This document shows, piece after piece, positions 42,393-50,249 of a stretch of DNA of 50,310 nucleotides. How positions within the stretch are numbered: position 1 is the first letter of the stretch; every line of letters begins with the position of its first letter. The stretch comes from UBA668 sp038234785. GTDB lineage: Bacteria > Actinomycetota > Acidimicrobiia > Acidimicrobiales > Ilumatobacteraceae. Location: contig JBBQTC010000021.1 of NCBI GenBank assembly GCA_038234785.1, positions 1 through 50,310 of the forward strand. The letters run 5' to 3'. The notes under the pieces are model-generated. The model did not search any database. It saw nothing but the letters and a program-made list of their open reading frames with translations, and was not told the origin of the DNA. A program made the position numbers and the translations under genes.

Positions 42393-43529
42393 TCAGGACC
42401 CGATCGTGATCGTCGGACCGTCGGGCAGGCGATCCCACCATCCACCGAATCGGGAGAACACGGCCGGCTCCCGGTCGGCCAGCAGGCGCCGCAGCTCACG
42501 CGCCTCGTTGTCCAGATCGTCCAGCGCGGCATCGTCCAATGGTTCCAACGCTCGGACCTCGATCGCGTCGAATGAGGCCCGCCAGACTCCCCGGACGAGA
42601 CCGCCGACCACGACGGTCGGGAGGACATCGCCGTTGCGCCGGATGACGTGGGGACGGTGCTCGTCAGGGATCACGCGGGAGCGGTCCTCGTACGCCAGCA
42701 GCACACTGTCCCACATCCCCAGCAGTCGCGGCGGAAGCGTTGCCATCTCGGCATCCGGTCGGAGATCGCCGCCGTCCACGTCGAGGAGCTGCGAGCCGTC
42801 CGGCCCCGAAACGGCCACGACATCGGCCATCGACGCGATGGCCTCCCGGAGGGCCGACCGTTTGAGGATGGTGAACTGCGACATGTCAGCGACCGTCGCC
42901 GGCCCGAACGCGATGAGGTAGCGACGCACGAGTTCGGCAGTTGCGGCTACTTCGTCATCGGCTGCAACCGTGCACGGCAGGAAGGCCGGGCGGCGGCCGA
43001 ACGACCAGGGGTCCGTCGTCGGAGCGTGCCGGAAGGCGACGACGCGCAGAGCCGACCAGAGCCGGGCCGGGTCAACGACCTCGGGAACGAGTTCGGAGAG
43101 CACCTGTTCCATGGCGGTGTTGTCATACGGCGCGGCCACCACCATCGACAATCGTTCGAGGAGTTCGTCGACCCGTTCCGCGGTGAGCCCGACGTCATCG
43201 AGGACATTGCGATATCCGGCGTCGCGCACGCGACTCTGCATTGCGGCCCTCACCCATGGGATGTCGTTCGCGTCGACGGCGTGCAGCGTGAAACGAAACA
43301 GTGACGCCTTCACGATCGTGCCGTCGGCCAACGCCCGGTCGAGATCGCTCGGATCGAAGTTGTCGATGCGATTCCAGAGCGACAGATACAGCGCCGCCGG
43401 TTCCTGGGCCTGCAGCGCCAGCACGGATCGAACGGCGTCGACGACACCCACGGGTCGACGCGACGACAAACCCTGGCGAACCATCGTCTCGTGAGTCAAT
43501 GCTTCCCGGGTCCACGACGTCACGACCAC
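42393..43529 (-). CDS. winged-helix DNA glycosylase-like protein (AlkZ/HTH_42 family)
   Basis: The 378-residue protein belongs to the HTH_42 family, whose characterised members AlkZ and YcaQ unhook DNA interstrand crosslinks and remove bulky N-alkyl bases. The motif Q40-A-Q42 in SVLALQAQEPAALY matches the catalytic Q-x-Q of AlkZ. Winged-helix segments follow (about 110-250) and the tail WDSVLLAYEDRSRVIPDEHRPHV is a family landmark. AlkZ often sits in antibiotic clusters as self-resistance against genotoxins. Here it is a lone module of the array, which suggests a protective cargo. The GTG start is 4 nt after the stop of the truncated NTF2-like frame. Confidence 0.85.
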   Translation of the reverse strand: MVVTSWTREALTHETMVRQGLSSRRPVGVVDAVRSVLALQAQEPAALYLSLWNRIDNFDPSDLDRALADGTIVKASLFRFTLHAVDANDIPWVRAAMQSRVRDAGYRNVLDDVGLTAERVDELLERLSMVVAAPYDNTAMEQVLSELVPEVVDPARLWSALRVVAFRHAPTTDPWSFGRRPAFLPCTVAADDEVAATAELVRRYLIAFGPATVADMSQFTILKRSALREAIASMADVVAVSGPDGSQLLDVDGGDLRPDAEMATLPPRLLGMWDSVLLAYEDRSRVIPDEHRPHVIRRNGDVLPTVVVGGLVRGVWRASFDAIEVRALEPLDDAALDDLDNEARELRRLLADREPAVFSRFGGWWDRLPDGPTITIGS

Positions 43530-43532
43530 AAC

Positions 43533-43862
43533 CTAGAGCTCACCAACATGCCTATCCGCCGACCTCGTGCGCAAGGACACCGCGCCAGCGATCTGAGCGA
43601 CACCCGTCGAGGTCGAGATGCTGCAGAGAGCCGGCGGTAGGTGGCACCTCGTCGTCAAGCCCGACAGCCAGATCGCTGCGACTCGCTTCACCTCCGCTGC
43701 GACGCTGGTGAAACCAATGATCGGAGGAACGAGAGGGTTGGCCAACACGACGTCGTCGCGCTGTGACAGCAGCGCAATCGACGGTCCGGCGTCGCCTTGC
43801 GCCATGGATCCGAGGTTTCGTCGAGCTGTCTCGACAGCGTCATCAAATGACTTCGGGGCCAT
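43533..43862 (-). pseudogene. truncated NTF2/SnoaL-like gene
   Basis: The frame begins MAPKSFDDAVETARRNLGSMAQGDAGPSIALLSQRDDVVLANPLVPP, the start of an NTF2-like (ketosteroid isomerase-type) fold with the expected GDAGP and LANPL elements. GAGG lies 7 nt before the ATG. After about 68 residues family similarity stops at array repeat copy 5, and the rest is read-through of the repeat and beyond. Roughly half of the usual 130-150-residue domain is missing, cut exactly at the module boundary. Confidence 0.65.
43631..43646 (+). repeat. array repeat copy 5 (perfect)
   Basis: CCGGCGGTAGGTGGCA, identical to the consensus. GCTGCAGAGAG directly to its left is shared with copy 1. It interrupts the NTF2-like gene. 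Confidence 0.9.
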
Positions 43863-44147
43863 GGTGTCCTCACTTATGTTGTGCGGGGCACGACCGCTGG
43901 GGCGACGTCGGCCGGACGCATGAAGGTAGCCGCTTCTCGACTGACGCCTCCGATCGAGGCAGCTGAGGCCAGCCCGCTGCCGGCACCCGGCATCGTTGGG
44001 GACGGATCCGGTCGGCTTCGAGCGATTATGGGATCTGCAGCGGCACAGCGGCCGACGGCAGCGCGTCGACATCACTCGGGCATGCGCAGACCTAGAGAGC
44101 GACCGAGAATGGGCGCCGTGGCGCACGGTGTGTGCAAGGCTCGGTGG

Positions 44148-44717
44148 ATGGCCGAACCGAGCGTGTTGCTCACCACCGAACGTCTCGCGCTGCGACGGTT
44201 CACGCTCGACGACGCCGAGGATCTGCTCGCGCTCGACAGCGACCCGCTGGTCCGTCGATGGGTGGAAGACGGCGAGCCGGTCACGCGCGAAAGCGCGGTC
44301 GAGATGATCGAGCACTGGTTGCGGTACCACGAGCGGTCCGACCTGTTCGGGTTCTGGGCCGCGATCGAACGGACGACCGGACGTTTCCTCGGATGGTTCC
44401 ACTATCGACCCAACGTTGGTCACAGCGACGACGAGCCCGAGCTCGGGTACCGTCTGGCCGCATCGGCGTGGGGCAAGGGGCTTGCGACTGAAGGGTCGAT
44501 CGCGTTGATCGACCGCGGTTTCTCGACGGGACGCATCCAACGAGTGTTGGCAGAGACGATGGCCGTCCACGTTGCGTCGCGTCGTGTGATGGAGAAGGCC
44601 GGCATGCGCCTCGTGAGCGAGTTCCGTGCCGACTGGCCAGTACGCATCCCCGGTGACGAAGAGGGCGACGTCGAGTACGCCATCACCTTCGACGAGTGGC
44701 GGGCAGCCCGAGGATGA
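44148..44717 (+). CDS. GNAT acetyltransferase (RimJ/RimL-like)
   Basis: The 189-residue protein starts VLLTTERLALRRFTLDDAEDLLALDSDP, the opening of RimJ/RimL-type GNATs, with LGYRLAASAWGKGLATEGSIAL for acetyl-CoA binding and AVHVASRRVMEKAGMRLVSEFR as the closing block. Relatives modify protein N-termini, antibiotics or other small amines. The ATG was chosen because it begins the family sequence. It shares its module with the truncated NTF2-like gene. Confidence 0.87.
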   Translation: MAEPSVLLTTERLALRRFTLDDAEDLLALDSDPLVRRWVEDGEPVTRESAVEMIEHWLRYHERSDLFGFWAAIERTTGRFLGWFHYRPNVGHSDDEPELGYRLAASAWGKGLATEGSIALIDRGFSTGRIQRVLAETMAVHVASRRVMEKAGMRLVSEFRADWPVRIPGDEEGDVEYAITFDEWRAARG

Positions 44718-44733
44718 CGAAGCTGGCTGGCAA

Positions 44734-44749
44734 CCGGCGGTAGGTGGCA
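44734..44749 (+). repeat. array repeat copy 6 (perfect)
   Basis: CCGGCGGTAGGTGGCA, identical to the consensus, 16 bp after the GNAT stop. Confidence 0.9.
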
Positions 44750-44798
44750 GTTCGTCGAGGCGCTGAAGGGAGCGTGAACGAGCCTGGCCCGGCGCGCG

Positions 44799-45404
44799 AT
44801 GCTGCCTGACGTGGCCGTGGACCCGAAGGCGATCTGGCACGAGTACCTGCAGTCCGCTCGTGACGTGATGTTGTGGAAGCTCGAGGGGCTGACGGAGTAC
44901 GACATTCGGCGACCGCTGGTGTCGACTTCGACGAATCTCTTGGGTCTGGTTCGCCATGTGACGTGTTCCGAGATCGGCTACGTCGGCGTCGTGTTCGGGC
45001 GGCCGTTCGAGGAACCGCTGCCCTGGCGGTCCGATGGGGAGGTCAACGGCGACATGTGGGTGCGATCGAACGAGACGGCGCAGAGCGTGGTCTCGCTGTA
45101 TCGGCGGGTGTGGGCGCACTCGGACGAGACGATCGCGGCGCTTCCGCTCGATGCAGTTGGTGAAGTGCCGTGGTGGCCGGAGGGTGACCGTGAGCTCTCA
45201 CTGGCGCAGGCGATGGTGCATGTCATCTCCGACGTGTACCGGCACGCTGGTCACGCTGACGTGATTCGCGAGCTCATCGACGGAGCCGTGGGATCGGACC
45301 CTCGGTGGCCGAGCCTGCCAGCGGTGGACGAGACGTTCTGGACGGCACTTCGAGACAGCGTCGAAGTCGCGGCTCGTCGAGCCGACCAGTCCCCGCGCGA
45401 GTAG
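44799..45404 (+). CDS. DinB/DUF664 family protein
   Basis: The 201-residue four-helix protein has the metal-binding histidines of the DinB superfamily: H53 in LVRHVTCSEIGYVG and H149 and H152 in VYRHAGHADVIRELI. DUF664 members are predicted thiol-dependent transferases, and in Actinobacteria may use mycothiol. No substrate is known. Length matches the family (about 160-200). It is the single gene in its module and has the same orientation as the repeats. Confidence 0.87.
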   Translation: MLPDVAVDPKAIWHEYLQSARDVMLWKLEGLTEYDIRRPLVSTSTNLLGLVRHVTCSEIGYVGVVFGRPFEEPLPWRSDGEVNGDMWVRSNETAQSVVSLYRRVWAHSDETIAALPLDAVGEVPWWPEGDRELSLAQAMVHVISDVYRHAGHADVIRELIDGAVGSDPRWPSLPAVDETFWTALRDSVEVAARRADQSPRE

Positions 45405-45466
45405 CTGCTGGCTCCTCGGAAGGGCTTGGTCACGCTCGGCCGCGTCCGGGCATCTGCGCGACAAGC

Positions 45467-45482
45467 CCTGCGGTAGGTGGCA
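45467..45482 (+). repeat. array repeat copy 7
   Basis: CCTGCGGTAGGTGGCA, 15 of 16 bases of the consensus. Confidence 0.85.
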
Positions 45483-45510
45483 TGTGGGTCGAGCTAAGTT
45501 CCACCGTGTG

Positions 45511-46011
45511 ATGGATGGAGACGGTGGGCGGTCTCGTGAGGGCGAGAGCGTTGCCTATCAGCAGTCGTTGCCTGCGAAACGTATGGGGGCGGGAGCGTTG
45601 ATTCGCAACGAGGCTGGAGAGATCCTGGTCGTCAAACCCGTCTACAAGGCGAGGTGGGAGTTGCCGGGTGGAGCGGTCGAAAATGGGGAGTCTCCGCGGG
45701 CTGCGTGCGAGCGCGAGATCGCTGAGGAACTTCAGCTCGGCTTGGTGGCGGGCGAGATGGTGTGTGTCGACTACAACTCCTCGACAGGTGACTACCTCGA
45801 GAGCTTGATGTTCTTGTTCGACGTCGGATTGCTCGACGATGCGACGCTGGCGTCGATTCGTCTCGATCCCGGCGAGCTATCGGAGTACCGCTTCGTGGCG
45901 ATCGACGAGGCCGTCGTGATGCTCGACGAACGAGTGGCCCGACGGCTCGAGGCGGTGGTACGGGCTACTTCTCCGGGGCTGTACTTAGAGAATCAGCGCC
46001 GGCCCACCTGA
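45511..46011 (+). CDS. Nudix hydrolase
   Basis: The 166-residue protein has a complete Nudix box: G-G-A-V-E-N-G-E, then CEREIAEELQLGL, with the metal-binding glutamates in R-E-I-x-E-E. The preceding strand LVVKPVYKARWELPGG is typical of ADP-ribose or nucleotide-sanitising Nudix enzymes, and a Pro/Leu-rich segment follows. The actual nucleoside diphosphate substrate is unknown. An in-frame GTG at 45484 would start almost inside the array repeat, so the ATG was chosen. Confidence 0.87.
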   Translation: MDGDGGRSREGESVAYQQSLPAKRMGAGALIRNEAGEILVVKPVYKARWELPGGAVENGESPRAACEREIAEELQLGLVAGEMVCVDYNSSTGDYLESLMFLFDVGLLDDATLASIRLDPGELSEYRFVAIDEAVVMLDERVARRLEAVVRATSPGLYLENQRRPT

Positions 46012-46038
46012 TGTCAGCTGACCGACGGGGAGAACCAG

Positions 46039-46054
46039 CCGGCGGTATGGGACT
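46039..46054 (+). repeat. array repeat copy 8
   Basis: CCGGCGGTATGGGACT, diverged after the first ten bases. GCGGTA here can pair with TACCGC at 46058-46064. Confidence 0.65.
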
Positions 46055-46122
46055 TGGCTACCGCAAGGAGGGGAGCGGCCAGCTTGACGAAGTTGGTCGG
46101 TCGGTGAGCGTGAGCGGAGCGA

Positions 46123-46512
46123 TCAGCCGCCGTTCAGAGCCAGGCCCTTCTCCTTCTCGGCGAGCGACCGCAACACGCAGAACTCATTGCCCTCTGGGTC
46201 GGCCATGACCACCCATGGGACGTCGACTTGCCCGATGTCGATGCGTCTCGCCCCCAAGACCTCCAGTCGTCGGACTTCTGCGTGCTGGTCGCGGTCCGGA
46301 CGGAGATCGAAGTGAACCCTGTTCTTGACGGTCTTCGTGCGGTGCGAAGGCATGAGGGCGAGCCGGCGCCCGGACCCGTCGGTCGCCGTCAGCAGGTGCC
46401 CACCAGAGGGTCCGGTCCACACGTGTTCGAGGTCGAGGGCCTGGCACCAGAATGCAGTCATTACATCTAGATCGACAGAGTCGATGAGAACGCAGTCGAC
46501 GACAAGGGACAT
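46123..46512 (-). CDS. VOC superfamily (glyoxalase/bleomycin-resistance-like) protein
   Basis: The 129-residue protein has paired beta-alpha-beta-beta-beta motifs: VVDCVLIDSVDLDVMTAFWCQALDLE and, after VKNRVHFDLRPDRDQHAEVRRLEVLGARRI, the closing ADPEGNEFCVL. The His in VHFDL and Glu in GNEFCVL match metal-site positions of VOC enzymes. Such single-domain proteins are often drug-binding or isomerase-like. Function is unknown. It runs opposite to the repeat orientation. Confidence 0.86.
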   Translation of the reverse strand: MSLVVDCVLIDSVDLDVMTAFWCQALDLEHVWTGPSGGHLLTATDGSGRRLALMPSHRTKTVKNRVHFDLRPDRDQHAEVRRLEVLGARRIDIGQVDVPWVVMADPEGNEFCVLRSLAEKEKGLALNGG

Positions 46513-46598
46513 GGGGTCATCGTTGCAGCAGAAAGGTTACTGCTCCTCGGCATTTCCTAGCGCCGCCCTAGCACATCACCGCTGAGAGCGTCATTGTC

Positions 46599-46614
46599 CC
46601 GGCGGTAGGGGGTG
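46599..46614 (+). repeat. array repeat copy 9
   Basis: CCGGCGGTAGGGGGTG, conserved through GGTAGG and diverged after it. Confidence 0.75.
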
Positions 46615-46638
46615 CGGTCGCGTGGTGCGCTTCGGTCG

Positions 46639-47100
46639 TCAGAGAGGTCGAGCGCGAGAAACGCTTCGGGACCCAAACCCGAGCCGTTCGTAGAACGCCT
46701 GAGCGGCGCGGTTCTGCGTGTAGGCGTCGACGTGTGCCTCGGCGCAGCCATGGCTGCGGCCCCAACCGAGGAAGCGATCGACGAGCATGCTTCCGATCCC
46801 GCTCCGCTGATGCGTGGTCTCCACGTACAAGCTTCGTAGCACTGCGTACGTCGACAGGGTTCGAGTGGGCGACGAGGACGCTAGGTAGCCGACGAGGTGG
46901 CCGACCGTCACGCCGTCCGCATCAGCGGCGAGCACGAGGCAGCGACTGTCGCCGAGGAGTCGCCCGAAGTCTCTTCTTCCTTCACGGGCCGGCCAGGTTG
47001 CATCCGCCAACGGCTCGTGGACCACTGCGTCAGCAGCGAACAGTTCGCCTTCGAGTCGGACCAGCACATCGATGTCGCGATCCTCAGCAGCACGAATCAT
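46639..47100 (-). CDS. GNAT family N-acetyltransferase
   Basis: The 153-residue single-domain GNAT starts MIRAAEDRDIDVLVRLEGELF and has the acetyl-CoA loop VETTHQRSGIGSMLVDRF and the end block YTQNRAAQAFYERLGFGSRSV. The segment AADAVVHEPLADATWPA resembles aminoglycoside or small-amine acetyltransferases. Upstream in-frame starts at 47109 and 47154 are possible. It is the only gene in its module and runs against the repeat orientation. Confidence 0.86.
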   Translation of the reverse strand: MIRAAEDRDIDVLVRLEGELFAADAVVHEPLADATWPAREGRRDFGRLLGDSRCLVLAADADGVTVGHLVGYLASSSPTRTLSTYAVLRSLYVETTHQRSGIGSMLVDRFLGWGRSHGCAEAHVDAYTQNRAAQAFYERLGFGSRSVSRARPL

Positions 47101-47169
47101 CAGCACGACGTTGCAACGTAGCTGCCCGCTCGAAGGATCAGCTCCCGATTTCAACCGTCCCTCCTCCTC

Positions 47170-47185
47170 CCGGCGGTAAGTGGCA
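47170..47185 (+). repeat. array repeat copy 10
   Basis: CCGGCGGTAAGTGGCA, 15 of 16 bases of the consensus. Confidence 0.85.
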
Positions 47186-47245
47186 GCGCGTTCGGTCCGC
47201 GCGTGGCAGAGTCATGCCGTGACCTCTCCGGAGCGCCTCGAGCCA

Positions 47246-47770
47246 ATGCGTCGAGAGTTGAACACCGATCGGCTTCTCCTACGGCCATGGCGCGCGTCCG
47301 ATGCAGAGCCGCACCGACAGCTCTGGACCGAGCGAGACCGCCGGTCACTCCGCCTGATCGACGCAGATGGGCGTCCGACTGCAGACGACCTGCAGGAGCG
47401 GATGGCCGAACAGTCCAACGATGCCAGGACGGGCTTGATGCTCTACGCCGTCGAGCGGCTCGCATGTGGAGAGTTCGTCGGCTACTGCGGTCTCATCGTC
47501 GGTGAGGCCGACGTCATCGAGCCAGAGATCGCCTTCGAGTTCGCCAAACGCCATCACGGCAACGGCTACGCGACCGAAGCCGCAACGGTCGTTGTGGCAG
47601 AAGCTGCATCGAACGGCCGCAAGCGACTCTGGGCCACGGTCCGAGAATGGAACACGCCATCGTTTCGAGTGCTCGAGAAGGTCGGCTTTCACCACAGCGG
47701 CCGCATCACGCCTGATCAAGAACGCGGCGACTCCGTCTGGATGACCATGGAGCTCGCGGCCAACCCGTAG
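47246..47770 (+). CDS. GNAT acetyltransferase (RimJ/RimL-like)
   Basis: The 174-residue protein starts MRRELNTDRLLLRPWRASDAEPHRQLW, the typical N-terminus, and has FAKRHHGNGYATEAATVVVAEA for acetyl-CoA binding and the NTPSFRVLEKVGFHHSGRI end block. GGAG lies about 10 nt before this ATG; a GTG at 47219 is an alternative start. It is one of four GNAT-type genes in the array, and in sequence clearly distinct from the others. Confidence 0.87.
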   Translation: MRRELNTDRLLLRPWRASDAEPHRQLWTERDRRSLRLIDADGRPTADDLQERMAEQSNDARTGLMLYAVERLACGEFVGYCGLIVGEADVIEPEIAFEFAKRHHGNGYATEAATVVVAEAASNGRKRLWATVREWNTPSFRVLEKVGFHHSGRITPDQERGDSVWMTMELAANP

Positions 47771-47786
47771 CCGGCGATAGCGGACG
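47771..47786 (+). repeat. array repeat copy 11 (degenerate)
   Basis: CCGGCGATAGCGGACG begins at the base after the GNAT stop codon; G-to-A and other changes reduce it to about 11 of 16 matches. Confidence 0.5.
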
Positions 47787-47803
47787 CATCTGCCGCCAGG
47801 AAC

Positions 47804-47820
47804 CCTGAGCGGTAGGGGAC
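47804..47820 (+). repeat. array repeat copy 12 (degenerate)
   Basis: CCTGAGCGGTAGGGGAC keeps GCGGTAGG but has an extra base to its left. It lies 33 bp beyond copy 11. Confidence 0.55.
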
Positions 47821-47937
47821 GCGCCGTCAGGCGCGGAAGCGCCGATCGGTGCTCTGTAGTCCAGATCGGACGCTCGGAGTTCGGGGTGCGCGTTCTGTGC
47901 GATCTCAGCAATGTTCTCGGTGGGGTTGGCTGGAAGG

Positions 47938-48957
47938 TCAGAGACATCTTCTGGCGACTTCAAGGAACGTTGCTCCGTCGTCGTTGTCGAAGTCCCGTAC
48001 GTTCGCAAGTCCCGTCGATACCCGCTCGATGAATCCCCATTCCCAGACAACCTCCGGATCGACGGAGCATGCCGCAGCGAGCATCTCCGCACGCTCGCGC
48101 ACCAGTCGTGGAGTGTTCCCGTCGATCAACGGCGCGTTGTACTCCCGCATCGCAACGCCGAGATCGTGCTCACGTTCAGACCAAAGGCCCTCGACATCCA
48201 CGAACTTGTACGTGCCGCCACCTGCCTCCAACGTATTCCAGCCATGGGCGTCGCCGTGCACGAGCACAGCCTTGGACGGATCGAAATGATCGACACGCCG
48301 ATCGCAGAACTTGATCGCCCGATCGATCACCGCTCTCTCGCACGGTTGCCCGAGCTGCTCCCAGGTCTCCGAGATGTAGCGGGACAGCCACCGTGCTTGA
48401 TCTGGGCCAGACCGCAAGCCCCCATTGGGACTGACGGGTCGCCAAAACTCTCGCAATGTCGTCGTGATGGCTACAAGGATCTCAGGGATAGTCAGGCCGA
48501 GATCTGCGAGGTTCGGGCCGAGATGTTCCATCAGCATCGCCGGCGCCGACTCGTCGTACGCGAGCAGCTCAGCGCAGCCGCGGCCGCCAGCGAGTTCATG
48601 CGCTCTCACACTCCGGAGGAACGTGTCGCGCTCGTCCATATCCAACGGCATCGCCACCTTCAGAACACACGCCCGTCCGGTGTCATCAGTCGCTGCAACG
48701 ACGTAGCCAGCCGTACCGCCCATGAACACCCCACCGAGGTCGAGCTTCCAACGCTGCGCCAGACTCGCAACGACTCCCGGAAGTTCGGCAAGCCACCGCG
48801 CGCCGGCCGCGCCGTTGCGCATCGCTCGCTGCCACACGAGATCAGGAACACCGGTCCTTTCCACCTCAACGTTGTAGCCCAGACATTCGGACCAAGCATC
48901 ACGAATACTCCGCTCCAGCGGCTTCGTGCCCACGGCCACCTCGGATCCGCAACCCAC
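47938..48957 (-). CDS. aminoglycoside-6-phosphotransferase-like kinase
   Basis: The protein (339 residues in the longest form) has the APH fold: a small N-lobe with GGTAGYVVAATDDTGRACVLKVAMP, a hinge with AMLMEHLG, and the catalytic lobe with VLVHGDAHGWNTL and FVDVEGLWSEREHDLGV. These correspond to H-G-D-x-H-x-x-N and the Mg-binding aspartate. Sequence style fits the APH(6)/hydroxyurea kinase group. The substrate could be an aminoglycoside or another metabolite; resistance is not proved. The true start may be the GTG at 48864, giving 308 residues. It runs against the repeat orientation. Confidence 0.8.
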   Translation of the reverse strand: MGCGSEVAVGTKPLERSIRDAWSECLGYNVEVERTGVPDLVWQRAMRNGAAGARWLAELPGVVASLAQRWKLDLGGVFMGGTAGYVVAATDDTGRACVLKVAMPLDMDERDTFLRSVRAHELAGGRGCAELLAYDESAPAMLMEHLGPNLADLGLTIPEILVAITTTLREFWRPVSPNGGLRSGPDQARWLSRYISETWEQLGQPCERAVIDRAIKFCDRRVDHFDPSKAVLVHGDAHGWNTLEAGGGTYKFVDVEGLWSEREHDLGVAMREYNAPLIDGNTPRLVRERAEMLAAACSVDPEVVWEWGFIERVSTGLANVRDFDNDDGATFLEVARRCL

Positions 48958-49145
48958 CAGATGCGCCTACTTGTGCCCCGTGTTCTCGTGGCCAGTGTCG
49001 ATCTTCTGCACCTCACATTTGCGCCGCCGCCTTCGTTGTCGGGACACCCGAGCGGTCGTGTCCGCGGGGTATGGACCGTCGTTCACGGACAGGATCTGGG
49101 TAGGTCCCCGCAGCCGTCCCGGTCACCGAGTTGCACTTTCCGGAA

Positions 49146-49925
49146 TCACGTTCGGGTCGGCAGAGCTCGGGCGAGGAGGTAGACGACTTCGGTGTCGGCG
49201 GGGTCAGCAACTCCGCCGCGGGCGCGGAGCACCTTCACAACTTGCAGGCCGTTCGCTCGGACCATGGCCTCGAACCGGTCGCGGGGGTACCAATGGAGGA
49301 GCCAGGGGCGTTCATCTGCCTCAGTCCGGCCGCCCGCTGTCCGCTCGTACCGCAAAACGGTCTTTCGTGTGCGAGCGACCTCGTCGTACTGCTCGGCCAC
49401 TGCAGTCACGGCCATCTCCACACCATCGCGAATGCTCCGTCGGGGGACACCGAGCTGTTCAGCCGGCGTGCGATCCGGGACGAACAAGGGAACCATCGCC
49501 GTGCCGTCATCGGCCAAGTGCTCACCGATCGCGGCGAGTGCCGCTGCTGCCACCCCGTCGTCGGGCAGCAGGTTGAAGGTCGGACCGGCAAGGTAGATCG
49601 ACCGATAGATGCGGCCGGTCGCGATGTCGGCCATCGACTGCCGATGCAGCACGACGTCCAGACCACGCGCTCTGGCGCTGCGGCGGCAGCGAGCCAACAT
49701 GTCGGCCGACGAATCGAGCCCCTCGACATCGAGCCCCGCCGCCCGGAGGTCGAGCAGCGGAGCGCCATCACCACAGCCCAGCTCCAACGCTGGCTCTCCA
49801 GATCGGCGCACGAACGCGATGTAGGGCGCTGAGTCCGGTTGACCGGCGCCACGCAACTCCGCGTACAGCTCCGCCACGAGACCCGTGTAGAACGCAGCGG
49901 CCGCGTCGGCGTCATGTTCATCCAC
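49146..49925 (-). CDS. class I SAM-dependent methyltransferase
   Basis: The 259-residue protein has motif I ALELGCGDGAPLLDL (46-60), the strand-2 acidic residue in VEGLDSSADML, a motif II/III region with DVVLHRQSMADI and the segment SIYLAGPTFNLLPDDGVAAAAL. Such proteins are commonly annotated as generic methyltransferases, and the substrate is unknown. No clear array repeat lies on its left; a faint one may be at about 49062, reading GCGGGGTATGGAC. Confidence 0.84.
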   Translation of the reverse strand: MDEHDADAAAAFYTGLVAELYAELRGAGQPDSAPYIAFVRRSGEPALELGCGDGAPLLDLRAAGLDVEGLDSSADMLARCRRSARARGLDVVLHRQSMADIATGRIYRSIYLAGPTFNLLPDDGVAAAALAAIGEHLADDGTAMVPLFVPDRTPAEQLGVPRRSIRDGVEMAVTAVAEQYDEVARTRKTVLRYERTAGGRTEADERPWLLHWYPRDRFEAMVRANGLQVVKVLRARGGVADPADTEVVYLLARALPTRT

Positions 49926-50249
49926 ACCCCGAGTGTCGCGCAGCGTGCGCTCATGTCCATCACGACTTCAAGATGCGCCGACAAAGGAACGCATCCGACT
50001 GGATCCGACCGCTGGACAACTGGATCGCCCGAGCGAACACAGAGCGTGCAGAGGCGACGAGCGCAGAACGTGCGAACGGTCTCAGAGAACGAGCCCCGAT
50101 CCGGCGATCTGCTCGGGATCGACTGCCCCATATCGCGCAGTGAGGCGACCCAGAACCCCTCGCCCATAGGTGCCGTTATCTCCAGTCGTTGAAGAGAATC
50201 GGCGGGTGGCCTGGGGTGGTGTGTGGTGGACATGTCTTCGTCGCAGCGG
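49926..50249. other. intergenic stretch
   Basis: No convincing gene, RNA or strong hairpin is seen in these 324 bp. ATCGGCGGGTGGCC near 50190 is reminiscent of the array repeat but lacks its central TA, so it was not counted. Confidence 0.4.

Noticed and set aside
43533..45119. Long minus-strand frame of 528 codons
   Set aside because: Only its last 109 codons, the NTF2-like remnant, look coding; the rest is antisense to the GNAT and DinB genes.
39040..47820. Canonical integron attC sites
   Set aside because: The conserved core reads GGTAGGT rather than GTTRRRY, and I found no matching RYYYAAC arm at the expected distance; it is reported as integron-like only.
49055..49080. Thirteenth array repeat
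   Set aside because: Only about half of the core positions match (GGGGTATGGA), which is expected by chance in this GC-rich sequence.
50185..50205. Further array repeat near the right edge
   Set aside because: CGGCGGGTGGC lacks the central TA that nearly all copies keep.
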